From NCBI RefSeq assembly GCF_026341275.1, contig NZ_JAIFZO010000002.1:8214118-8278117 (forward strand): a stretch of DNA of 64,000 nucleotides. The letters run 5' to 3'. A program made the position numbers and the translations under genes. The notes beneath the pieces are model-generated. The model was given only the letters and a program-made list of their open reading frames with translations, was not told the DNA's origin and searched no databases. Every line of letters starts with the position of its first letter. Within the stretch, counting starts at the first letter, position 1. This document shows, in pieces, positions 8,556 through 15,786 of the stretch. The stretch is from Streptomyces ortus. Lineage in GTDB: Bacteria > Actinomycetota > Actinomycetes > Streptomycetales > Streptomycetaceae.

Positions 8556-8833
8556 GCTTTCCTCTTTCGGTCGTGGAATCCGCCCCTGTCCGGCCTGCCG
8601 GGATCGCCTGCCGGGATGAGGTGACGAGGTCAAAGGTGCAGGGCGTCAGGGCCCCTGGCCACGGCTGCGGAGCAGGTGACGGTTGCTCGGGACGACCACC
8701 CTGCTGACCTGCGAGGACAGGGCCTCGCGGGACGGTTGTGCGGGACACCTGTGACAGATGTGACGGGCTCATGCAGAATGCGGAGCAGCGGAGGGGGGTC
8801 CCTGCTCACACTCATGACCGTATGGGGGAAGAC

Positions 8834-9625
8834 ATGGCGCGCTACAAGGCGCTGTCCGCCGAACTCGATCCTTGCGCCCGGCAGTTGGCGGAACGGTTAC
8901 GCGGACTGAAGGATCACGGTGAACTGACGACGCGACACCTCGCGGCGAAGACCGGCTACAGCGCCAAGTCGTGGGAGCGGTATCTGGGAGGTACCTCGCT
9001 GCCGCCCCGGGAGGCGGTGGAGGCACTGGCCCGCATCACCGGCGCGGACCCCGTCCCCCTGATCGCGCTGCACGAGATCGCCGCGGACACCTGGGACAGC
9101 CGCCGCGCCAGGAACCCCGCGGAGCCGCTCACGCCGATCGGGCCCGCCGCACCACCTACCGCCGTACTACCTGCCGCCGTACCCCCGACCCCCGCACCGG
9201 CCCCAGGCCGCTTCCCGCACATCGCCCTCGCGGCAGGCGTCGTAGCCCTGAGCGTGGCCCTCCTGGCGGCCCTGCTGCTCCTGCTGCGCCTCGACGAGGA
9301 CGCCACCCACGCGGCTGTCGCCGCCCCGCCCGCCACCACCGCGACCTCGCCGCCGCCCTCCTACACATGCCGCATCTCGCGCGTCGACGGCCGCTGGTCG
9401 GCCGGCCTCAACAAGGGCCGCAACGACGAGATCGTCTACGGGGCCACGGGCGCCGATGTCGCCGAGGCGCAGTGTCTCCTGCGCCGGGCGGGCATCTCGC
9501 CGGGCGGGATCGACGGCATGTTCGGCCCCCTGACGCTACGGGCCGTCAAAGCGTTCCAGCAGCGTTCGGGCCTGGTCGTCGACGGCATGCTGGGCCCGCG
9601 CTCCTGGAAGGCGCTGCGCGGATGA
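8834..9625 (+). CDS. HTH - transmembrane - peptidoglycan-binding protein with a TTA codon
   Basis: The 263-residue protein begins with an Xre-like helix-turn-helix (about residues 14-75; TRHLAAKTGYSAKSWERYL is the core). A Pro/Ala linker leads to one membrane helix (about 135-155) and a PG_binding_1 domain (about 190-262). The predicted layout is cytoplasmic DNA binding and extracytoplasmic wall binding in one chain. The start at 8834 follows GGGGGA; an ATG four codons upstream is possible. Leu codon 22 (8897-8899) is TTA, which in Streptomyces needs the bldA tRNA. Its stop overlaps the next gene (ATGA), so the two are coupled. Target genes are unknown; the divergent cell-wall genes are obvious candidates. 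Confidence 0.82.
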   Translation: MARYKALSAELDPCARQLAERLRGLKDHGELTTRHLAAKTGYSAKSWERYLGGTSLPPREAVEALARITGADPVPLIALHEIAADTWDSRRARNPAEPLTPIGPAAPPTAVLPAAVPPTPAPAPGRFPHIALAAGVVALSVALLAALLLLLRLDEDATHAAVAAPPATTATSPPPSYTCRISRVDGRWSAGLNKGRNDEIVYGATGADVAEAQCLLRRAGISPGGIDGMFGPLTLRAVKAFQQRSGLVVDGMLGPRSWKALRG

Positions 9626-10608
9626 CACGGGCCGCACCGTCCCCGGCGGGCGACCGACTGGCCGTCGTACTGAGGCAGTTGAAGGAGCGCACCGGCCTGA
9701 GCCTGGCACAGCTCGCGAACGTGACCACCTTCAGCAAGTCGTCCTGGGAGCGCTACCTCAACGGCAAGAGTCTGCCGCCCCGCAGCGCGGTCACGGAACT
9801 GTGCCGGCTCGCCGGCGAGCCGGCCGACCACCCGCTGGCGCTCCTGGACATCGCCCGAACGCACCGAACCCAGGTGACACACGGGACGTACGGGACACAC
9901 GGGGCGCAGGGTACGCAGAGCACGCGCGTGACGCCACAGCCGGAAGCCGGCGCGCCCGCACGGGGGACACCCGCCCGACAGTCCACCGGCGTGCGGACGG
10001 CCACACCGCCCCCGGCCCAGACCGCCGTCGCCCTCTCCGACAACGGCGGAAACGAGACGGCACCGGACTCCACCCGCCCGGCCGGCCACCGGTCCGTCAC
10101 CGTCCTCACCGCCCTGATGTCGGTCTGCGCCGTGACCATAGGAACGCTCGTACTCGTCAACCTTCCTTCCTCGCACCGCAAGCAGGCAGCACCGTCCCCG
10201 ACGCCGTCCCCCGCCACCGGGGCGCTCTGCCGGCACGACTCCTGTCGGGACAAGGACCCGATCGCGATGAAGTGCGGCGCCGAGCCGACGACCCTCGCCG
10301 AGCACGAGACCGCCACGGGGGCCTGGCTCCAGATCCGCTACAGCCCGGAGTGCGGGGCGAGTTGGGCCCGTATGTGGGGCGCGGCCGTGGACGACCGCAT
10401 CGAGTTGCGCACCGGAGGCCGGGACGGTTCCCTCCACCGCGCGCGGGTCACCAGCCGCGACGAGGCGGACACGTACGTCCACACGCTCATGAGTGTGGTC
10501 GGCCCCGGGACGACGGTCCGGGCCTGCTTCACCCCCGCCGCGGGCGGCCCGAGAGAATGCGTCAGGACGAGCCCGGACCGGACCGCCGACCCCCTCCCCG
10601 ACGGCTGA
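9622..10608 (+). CDS. HTH - transmembrane - DUF2690 protein
   Basis: The 328-residue protein has an Xre-like helix-turn-helix (about residues 10-70, with KSSWERYLNGKSLPPRSAV closely matching its upstream neighbour), a disordered Thr/Pro/Gly-rich linker, one membrane helix (about 158-178) and a C-terminal DUF2690 domain. That domain shows the spaced cysteines (C..DSC, MKC, SPEC) and the W.R segment usual for the family. The domain is expected outside the membrane, perhaps disulfide-bonded. The ATG overlaps the stop of the upstream HTH-TM gene, so the two are made together and may form a heteromeric regulator. The biochemical role of DUF2690 is not known to me. Confidence 0.82.
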   Translation: MTRAAPSPAGDRLAVVLRQLKERTGLSLAQLANVTTFSKSSWERYLNGKSLPPRSAVTELCRLAGEPADHPLALLDIARTHRTQVTHGTYGTHGAQGTQSTRVTPQPEAGAPARGTPARQSTGVRTATPPPAQTAVALSDNGGNETAPDSTRPAGHRSVTVLTALMSVCAVTIGTLVLVNLPSSHRKQAAPSPTPSPATGALCRHDSCRDKDPIAMKCGAEPTTLAEHETATGAWLQIRYSPECGASWARMWGAAVDDRIELRTGGRDGSLHRARVTSRDEADTYVHTLMSVVGPGTTVRACFTPAAGGPRECVRTSPDRTADPLPDG

Positions 10609-10635
10609 CGCGACCGGCCCTGTCGCGCCCGCCGC

Positions 10636-10737
10636 CCGCGCACGCCCGGGCGGGATTCTTCCTGGGGCTGGGCGCCTTCCAACCGTTCGACGGCGTCGTG
10701 GACCACAAGCTGCTGCGCCGGCACCAGATCGGGCCCA
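10636..10737 (+). pseudogene. DUF2243 membrane protein remnant
   Basis: In one frame the short stretch reads GFFLGLGAFQPFDGVVDHK followed by LLRRHQIG. This resembles a helix of DUF2243 membrane proteins (a G.GLF...DG.VDH..L..H pattern). There is no start, no further DUF2243 sequence, and the frame runs into a heptamer repeat tract and a stop. It is probably the relic of a deleted gene. Confidence 0.4.
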
Positions 10738-10766
10738 CCGCCTGCGCCGAGAGCCGAAGACCCTGG

Positions 10767-10815
10767 CTGGTAGCTGGTAGCTGGTAGCTGGTAGCTGGTA
10801 GCTGGTAGCTGGTAG
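10767..10815. repeat. Seven perfect CTGGTAG heptamers
   Basis: Seven uninterrupted copies of a 7-bp unit (49 bp) lie between the DUF2243 remnant and the APC permease gene. The unit length is not a multiple of three and no real gene covers it. Such a tract is prone to slipped-strand change in copy number. The other parts of 10609-10988 show no gene. Confidence 0.95.
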
Positions 10816-10988
10816 CCGCGGAGCCGGGGACGGTCGGGAACACTGTTCGTGCGGCGGTGTCCTGCGGTGGATTCACGCCACCGCGGGCCGGGTCCGGCAG
10901 CCGCCGGTCGAGCTCACGGCCGCGGCCCGCTCCACGAGCCATCCATTCGCCATGTCGTAAACCCGCCGCACCGGGTACACGGCGCTTC

Positions 10989-12314
10989 GTGCACACTCCC
11001 CAAGCCGCGCCCCGGACCTCGGAAGCTCCCACGGCGCTCAAGAAGGCCCTGACCACCCCGCTGCTCTACTTCTTCATCCTCGGTGACGTTCTCGGCGCCG
11101 GCGTATACGTCCTGGTCGGACAGGTCGCGGCCGATGCCGGTGGCGCCGTGTGGGCCCCGCTCCTGGTGGCCCTGTGCCTGGCGCTGCTGACGGCCGCCTC
11201 GTACGCCGAACTGGTCACCAAGTATCCGCGCGCGGGCGGAGCCTCCCATTACGCCACCCTGGCCTACGGGCCCTTCGCCGGATTCCTCGCCGGTTTCTGC
11301 ATGCTCGCCGCAGGCGTCGTGTCGGTGGGCGCCCTGGCCCGCGGGTTCGGCGGCGACTACCTGTCCGAGTTCGTCTCGCTTCCGGTGGTGCTCGTCACGA
11401 TCGTCTTCCTGGCCGCGCTGGCGCTGCTGAACGCCCGGGGCATCAGCGAGTCGACGAGGGCCAACGCCGTCGCGACGGTCATCGAGGTCGGCGGACTCCT
11501 GCTGGTGATCGGGCTCGGTGCCTGGATCGTGCTCCGCGGCGACGGAGACGTGGGACGGCTCACCGACCTCGGCACCCCGAGCAAGGGGCCCGCCGCCGCC
11601 GTGCTCAGCGGGGCGGTACTCGCCTACTACTCGTTCGTCGGATTCGAGACGTCCGTCAACGTGGCCGAGGAGACCCGTGATCCCCGGCGCGCCTACCCCA
11701 GGGCGCTCTTCGGCGCGCTGGTCACCGCGGGGGCGGTGTACGTCCTGGTGGGAGCCGCCGCGGCGGCGGCCGTGCCGACGGGGAAGCTGGCCGAGTCCAG
11801 CGGACCGCTCCTCGAAGTCGTCCGTGCGGCCGGCGGGGTCCCCACCAAGGTCTTCAGCGCCATCGCCCTGGTCGCTGTAGCCAACGGCGCGCTGCTCACC
11901 GGCATCATGTCGTCGCGGCTGGCCTACGGCATGGCCAGGGACGGCCTGCTGCCGAACTTCCTGACGAAGGTGCTGCCCGGCCGGCGTACGCCGTGGGCCG
12001 CGATCGCCGCCACCACGGCCCTGTCGCTGCTCCTCGCGCTGACCGGCGATGTGGGCACCCTCGCCTCCACGCTGGTCCTGCTCCTCCTCGTGGTGTTCTT
12101 CCTCGTCAACACCTCCGTGCTCGTGCTGCGCCGCGAGGTCACCGACCACGATCACTTCCGGGCCCCGTCCGTGGTGCCGGTCCTGGGGGCGGCATCCTGC
12201 GTCCTGCTGGCGACCCAGATCGAACGCGAGGTCTGGCTGAAGGGACTGGCCGTCCTCGCGGTGGGGGTGGTGCTGGGTCTGGTCGCCGCGGTGCGGTTGC
12301 GGCGAGCCCGCTGA
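10989..12314 (+). CDS. APC-family amino acid/amine permease
   Basis: The 441-residue protein has about 12 hydrophobic segments and the APC-superfamily first-helix pattern FFILGDVLGAGVYVLVGQ (about residues 25-42). It also has the helix-6 block YYSFVGFETSVNVAEETRDP (about 218-237). It probably imports an amino acid or polyamine with protons. The GTG at 10989 is chosen because membrane helix 1 follows at the usual distance; there is no good ribosome-binding site, and an in-frame GTG at 10857 would add 44 basic residues of poor coding quality. It stands alone on + and converges with rheA; 12315-12449 contains only GC-rich short repeats. Confidence 0.85.
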   Translation: MHTPQAAPRTSEAPTALKKALTTPLLYFFILGDVLGAGVYVLVGQVAADAGGAVWAPLLVALCLALLTAASYAELVTKYPRAGGASHYATLAYGPFAGFLAGFCMLAAGVVSVGALARGFGGDYLSEFVSLPVVLVTIVFLAALALLNARGISESTRANAVATVIEVGGLLLVIGLGAWIVLRGDGDVGRLTDLGTPSKGPAAAVLSGAVLAYYSFVGFETSVNVAEETRDPRRAYPRALFGALVTAGAVYVLVGAAAAAAVPTGKLAESSGPLLEVVRAAGGVPTKVFSAIALVAVANGALLTGIMSSRLAYGMARDGLLPNFLTKVLPGRRTPWAAIAATTALSLLLALTGDVGTLASTLVLLLLVVFFLVNTSVLVLRREVTDHDHFRAPSVVPVLGAASCVLLATQIEREVWLKGLAVLAVGVVLGLVAAVRLRRAR

Positions 12315-12449
12315 ACCGGGCCCGGCCCGCGAAGGACGGCCGGACGGCCGGACGGCGCCGGGCGGGCCGGGGAGGGGCCCCGAACCCCGGGATGTCGCAA
12401 GGCGGCCCCAGCCGTTTCCGTTCGGATCGCCGCCTTCTGCCTTCTGCCT

Positions 12450-13103
12450 TCAGGAGGCGGGGCCGCCCCGGGCCTGGCGGAGCCGGTCGGTGTTGTCACT
12501 GATGGAGTCGATGCGCGCCGCGAGCTCGGGGTGAGCGGCTTCGAGATGGGCGCGCGCGTCGGTCAGCGGGCCGAGGAGACGGGCGGCGTCGTCGGCGGCG
12601 AGGGCGTCGGCGAGCCGGGCCAGCGGGGTGCGCGCCTGCGCGGGCAGGTCGGTGAGAGCCGTGATCTGCCCGGCGAGTTGCCGCAGCTCGGCGGCGTTGG
12701 TCCGGGCCCAGGCGGAGACGGTGCGGCCGGCGGCGCGGAGGTCCCGGGTCGCCTGTACGCGTTGTTCGCCGGTGCTGCCGGACGTCCCGGGGCGTACGCG
12801 CAGGTAGCGGCGCTCGGCGGCCTGGCGGCTGGCGACACCCAGCGGCTGGGCGAGCTCCGCCCAGCTGGAGCCCGCCGCCCGGGCCGCCTCGATCAGTCCC
12901 GGCTCCCATCCGGCGAGCTGTTCGCGCAGTTCACGCAGGAGCACGAGGGCCGCCAGGGCCTGGTCGGCGGAGGCCTGCCCGTCCTTCGTGGACGGTTCCG
13001 GCCGCGCGGTCCGGGCGGTACGGACGGCTTCGCCGATCGCGTCGAGCGCCGCTTTGGCGGTGAGGAGCGAAGCGGGGTCATGAGGGTCGGAGGCAGGGGG
13101 CAT
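12450..13103 (-). CDS. rheA: HSP18 heat-shock repressor RheA-like
   Basis: The 217-residue protein is divergent from hsp18 and faces two copies of the operator TGTCATC-N5-GATGACA described for RheA of Streptomyces albus. RheA is a dimeric repressor that loses DNA binding on heating and so acts as a thermosensor. A helix-turn-helix is visible near residues 78-100 (SWAELAQPLGVASRQAAERR). The C-terminal half is helical and Ala/Leu-rich. The start has GAGGAT 6 bases upstream. Naming rests on the gene pair plus operator; I could not compare with the S. albus protein. Confidence 0.75.
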   Translation of the reverse strand: MPPASDPHDPASLLTAKAALDAIGEAVRTARTARPEPSTKDGQASADQALAALVLLRELREQLAGWEPGLIEAARAAGSSWAELAQPLGVASRQAAERRYLRVRPGTSGSTGEQRVQATRDLRAAGRTVSAWARTNAAELRQLAGQITALTDLPAQARTPLARLADALAADDAARLLGPLTDARAHLEAAHPELAARIDSISDNTDRLRQARGGPAS

Positions 13104-13131
13104 GGAGATCCTCTCGGGCGTCGTGCGCGAC

Positions 13132-13176
13132 TGTCATCCTTTGGATGACATCGAAGTTGTCATCGTTTCGATGACA
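13132..13176. promoter_or_regulatory. Two RheA-type operators
   Basis: Two perfect 19-bp palindromes are present: TGTCATCCTTTGGATGACA (13132-13150) and TGTCATCGTTTCGATGACA (13158-13176), with centres 26 bp apart. Both match TGTCATC-N5-GATGACA. They lie between rheA and hsp18 and should allow heat-relieved repression of both genes. Confidence 0.9.
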
Positions 13177-13241
13177 TGCTACAACGGAGTCAGTTGAAGC
13201 GCATTGGCAGTGACTGCCAGACCTGTGGAGGTGTTTTCGCG

Positions 13242-13676
13242 ATGTTGATGCGCACTGACCCGTTCCGCGAACTGGACCGGCTCGCCCAGCAGCTGACGGG
13301 TGTCACGGGCACCTCGTCCAGGCCCTCGGTCCTGCCGATGGACGCCTACCGGCACGGCGAGGAGTACGTGATCGCACTCGACCTGCCCGGTGTGGACAAG
13401 GACGCGGTCGATATCGATGTCGAGCGGAACATGCTGACCGTCAAGGCGGAGCGCCGCCCGGCCGCGGACGCGGACCAGGTGCAGATGGAGCTCTCCGAGC
13501 GGCCCGTAGGTGTCTTCTCACGCCAGCTGGTGCTGGCCGACACCCTGGACACCGAGCGCATCAGGGCCGACTACGAGGCGGGGGTGCTGACCCTGCGCAT
13601 CCCGATCGCCGAGCGCGCCAAGCCCCGCAAGGTCTCGATCGGCGGGGGATCCGAGCAGCAGCAGATCCGGGCCTGA
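13242..13676 (+). CDS. hsp18: Small heat-shock protein HSP18 (Hsp20/alpha-crystallin)
   Basis: The 144-residue protein begins MLMRTDPFRELDRL, the usual start of streptomycete HSP18. The alpha-crystallin domain covers about residues 35-130, with the EYVIALDLPGVDKDAVDIDV strand region and the C-terminal (A/G)-V-L-T-L-R-I-P motif GVLTLRIPIAERAKPRKV. It is an ATP-independent holdase that binds unfolding proteins during heat stress. GGAGG lies about 10 bases before the ATG. Two RheA-type operators upstream indicate heat induction, and a hairpin terminator follows. Confidence 0.95.
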   Translation: MLMRTDPFRELDRLAQQLTGVTGTSSRPSVLPMDAYRHGEEYVIALDLPGVDKDAVDIDVERNMLTVKAERRPAADADQVQMELSERPVGVFSRQLVLADTLDTERIRADYEAGVLTLRIPIAERAKPRKVSIGGGSEQQQIRA

Positions 13677-13709
13677 GGACTCATCTCCGCGGCAGGGCCG
13701 CACGCGGAG

Positions 13710-13740
13710 GACGGGATCGGGCCCCCGCTCCGATCCCGTC
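13710..13740 (+). terminator. Terminator after hsp18
   Basis: A perfect 11-bp stem (GACGGGATCGG) with a 9-base loop begins 33 bases after the hsp18 stop codon. There is no T-tract. Confidence 0.7.
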
Positions 13741-13838
13741 CCGCGCGCGGCGCCACACGAACGGGCCGGCCGATGCCCACCGGGCCGGCCCCTCCCACCG
13801 GCACCACGCCCGAAGGGCGAGAAAGGCAACACACTCCG

Positions 13839-14273
13839 ATGATTTCGCTGCGTGAACCGGCTTCGGCCCGACCCGGCACGACGTTTCACCGGATGCTGGA
13901 GAGGATCCGGTACGAGGGGGCGTACTCCACCAGGGAGCGCGCCGAGGAAGTGACGTACGCCGTCCTGGCGGCGCTGGGACGTCAGCTCACCGGCGAGGAG
14001 CGGACGGAACTCGCCGCCTGCCTGCCGGACGAGGCCGCCCTCGTCCTCACTGGCCGGCGCCCCGACCCCGAGCCGCTCACCGGCTGGGGATTCGTCAAGG
14101 ACCTCGCCTCCCGCACGGGCGGCACACCCGCCACCGCGCGCTGGGACGCCGGAGCCGTCCTCGCCGCCGTCGCCGACCTCGCGGGCCCTGCCCTCCTCGA
14201 CCGCGTCCTCGCCCAACTGCCGTCGGGGTACGCGCTGCTGTTCGGGCGCGCGGAACTCATCCAGGCCGCCTGA
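13839..14273 (+). CDS. DUF2267 protein
   Basis: The 144-residue cytoplasmic protein matches DUF2267. It opens with a helical segment like F...L..I...G.YSTRERAEEVTYAVLAALG and has the spaced LTGEE...LAACLP block (about residues 53-68). A second, weaker helical repeat covers the C-terminal half. DUF2267 proteins often sit with stress genes but have no established activity that I know of. The ATG at 13839 is used because residues upstream are low-complexity; GAGAAAGG lies about 13 bases before it. It is located between hsp18 and a SigB-type sigma gene, in keeping with a stress role. Confidence 0.78.
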   Translation: MISLREPASARPGTTFHRMLERIRYEGAYSTRERAEEVTYAVLAALGRQLTGEERTELAACLPDEAALVLTGRRPDPEPLTGWGFVKDLASRTGGTPATARWDAGAVLAAVADLAGPALLDRVLAQLPSGYALLFGRAELIQAA

Positions 14274-14362
14274 CCTTCGGGCCGGCCCCGGGCGCGGACA
14301 GTTCCGGCGGCGGCCCGGGGCGCGATCCCGGACCCCGACCGGGACTCGGCCGAAATCCGTGG

Positions 14363-14387
14363 GCGTACGAATCCGCTACCCGGGTAC
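14363..14387 (+). promoter_or_regulatory. SigB-type promoter before the sigma gene
   Basis: GCGT followed after 15 bases by GGGTAC fits GNNT-N14-16-GGGTA(C/T), the pattern known for Streptomyces SigB. It is placed 56 bases before the sigma-factor start, which would allow autoregulation. Confidence 0.5.
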
Positions 14388-14442
14388 GCGCGGGCAGGAT
14401 CAACAACGGCAGCCATGTTTGAGGCACAAGGAGCGAGACCCC

Positions 14443-15318
14443 ATGACCATCGTGACGGCGCAGGAGCAGACCGGGGCCGGTGTCCGGGCCACCGGGGTGG
14501 CGCAGGACCTCGTCGAGCGCGCGTACGCGGACCCTTCCTCCATCACGCCCCGGGACGCGCGGGAGGTCGGCAAGCGGTTCTTCGACCGTCTCGCGCAGTT
14601 CGAGGAGGGCACGCACGAGTACCAGTACGTGCGCAACTGCCTGATAGAGATGAACCTCTCCCTCGTGCAGTACGCGGCCTCCCGGTTCAAGCACCGGGGC
14701 CCGCAGGAGATGGACGACATCGTCCAGGTCGGGACCATCGGCCTGATCAAGGCGATCGACCGGTTCGAACTGTCCCGCGAGGTCGAGTTCACGTCCTTCG
14801 CCGTCCCCTACATCACCGGCGAGATCAAGCGGTTCTTCCGCGACACGAGCTGGGCCGTGCACGTTCCGCGCCGCCTCCAGGAGGCACGGCTGGAACTGTC
14901 CAAGGCCACCGAGGAGTTGCGCACCCGTCTGGGACGCTCTCCCTCGACGGCGGAGCTCGCGGAGCTGATGCAGCTGGAGGTCTCCGAGGTGGTCCAGGCG
15001 CAGATGGCGTCCAACGGCTACAACGCCGCCTCGCTGGACGCCGCCGTGATGAACCAGGACGAGGAGTCCGACACCGCGCTCGCCGACTTCATCGGCTTCG
15101 AGGAGAACTCCTACGACGTCATCGACAACTTCCACTCCCTGGCGCCGCTGGTCGCCGAACTCGACGAGCGTGACCGCAGGATCATCCACCTCCGCTTCGT
15201 CGACGAACTCACCCAGCAGCAGATCGCCGACCAGCTGGGCTACTCGCAGATGCACGTGTCGCGGCTGATCACCCGCGTCCTCGGCAAGCTCCGCGCGGGC
15301 CTGCTGGCCGCCGAATAG
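14443..15318 (+). CDS. SigB/SigF/SigG-family stress sigma factor
   Basis: The 291-residue protein is a group 3 sigma-70 factor that directs RNA polymerase to stress or differentiation promoters. Region 2 includes DDIVQVGTIGLIKAIDRF (about residues 89-106) and EFTSFAVPYITGEIKRFFRD (about 114-133). Region 3 contains ARLELSKATEELRTRLGR, and the region 4 HTH ends with LTQQQIADQLGYSQMHVSRL (about 258-277). AAGGAG lies before the start. Activity is normally held by an RsbW-type anti-sigma factor; none is adjacent, although an RsbW-like gene lies at 4796. A SigB-type promoter upstream suggests autoactivation. Confidence 0.93.
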   Translation: MTIVTAQEQTGAGVRATGVAQDLVERAYADPSSITPRDAREVGKRFFDRLAQFEEGTHEYQYVRNCLIEMNLSLVQYAASRFKHRGPQEMDDIVQVGTIGLIKAIDRFELSREVEFTSFAVPYITGEIKRFFRDTSWAVHVPRRLQEARLELSKATEELRTRLGRSPSTAELAELMQLEVSEVVQAQMASNGYNAASLDAAVMNQDEESDTALADFIGFEENSYDVIDNFHSLAPLVAELDERDRRIIHLRFVDELTQQQIADQLGYSQMHVSRLITRVLGKLRAGLLAAE

Positions 15319-15340
15319 CCCCTGTCGCCTGTCACGAAGA

Positions 15341-15372
15341 GTCGGCGCCGTGCCGTGCAGGCCGGCGCCGAC
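15341..15372 (+). terminator. Terminator after the sigma gene
   Basis: A 10-bp perfect stem (GTCGGCGCCG) with a 12-base loop starts 22 bases after the stop codon. It also lies downstream of the minus-strand small ORF at 15430 and could serve both strands. Confidence 0.55.
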
Positions 15373-15429
15373 CGGTGTGCGTCCGGTTCCCGCATCTCCG
15401 CGCGACGGACGGGCAGAACCGGGCGCATG

Positions 15430-15504
15430 TCAGCGACGGCGCAGCATCATGACGACGGCGATGATGATGACAATGACGACGATGGTGCCCAGACCGATGT
15501 ACAT
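15430..15504 (-). CDS. 24-residue membrane peptide
   Basis: A 25-codon frame (including stop) encodes a peptide with a short N-terminus, about 15 consecutive hydrophobic residues rich in Ile and Val, and a C-terminal LRRR. That layout is a single membrane helix with positive residues inside. GGAAAGAGAG precedes the ATG at a normal distance. Small hydrophobic proteins of this kind are common in Streptomyces, but I cannot name a family. It lies between the sigma gene terminator and the GH43 promoter region. The main doubt is that a 75-base frame can occur by chance. Confidence 0.55.
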   Translation of the reverse strand: MYIGLGTIVVIVIIIAVVMMLRRR

Positions 15505-15664
15505 GGGTCTCTCTTTCCGTCGGAAACGCGGCACCCCTTGGTGTCACAGAGGCCGAGTGCCCGCCCCGGGGCCGTTCATCCCGGCCCGGTGACCGAGCCG
15601 GCAACGACCCGCTCGACCGGGCGAAGCACCCGTGAACCGGTGGGTGACGATCCGTGCGCGAAGG

Positions 15665-15751
15665 GTTTACAGCCCCCTTGCAACGATGTAAACACCAACG
15701 TGCAGCAACCCCACGCGCGATTCCCGTCACGGAGCTCTCGACAACGTTGTC
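15665..15751 (+). promoter_or_regulatory. Palindromic operators before the GH43 gene
   Basis: Two symmetric elements precede the GH43 start. GTTTACA-N15-TGTAAAC spans 15665-15693, and the perfect palindrome GACAACGTTGTC spans 15740-15751, 35 bases before the start codon. The second has the central CG and GACA arms typical of LacI-family sites and resembles the site before the GH92 gene. Carbohydrate-responsive repression is inferred. Confidence 0.5.
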
Positions 15752-15786
15752 TGCTCTCGCCGGCCTCACCCCCCACGGAGGTTCTC

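Noticed and set aside
10767..10815. CRISPR array
   Set aside because: The repeats are 7 bp with no spacers and no cas genes nearby.
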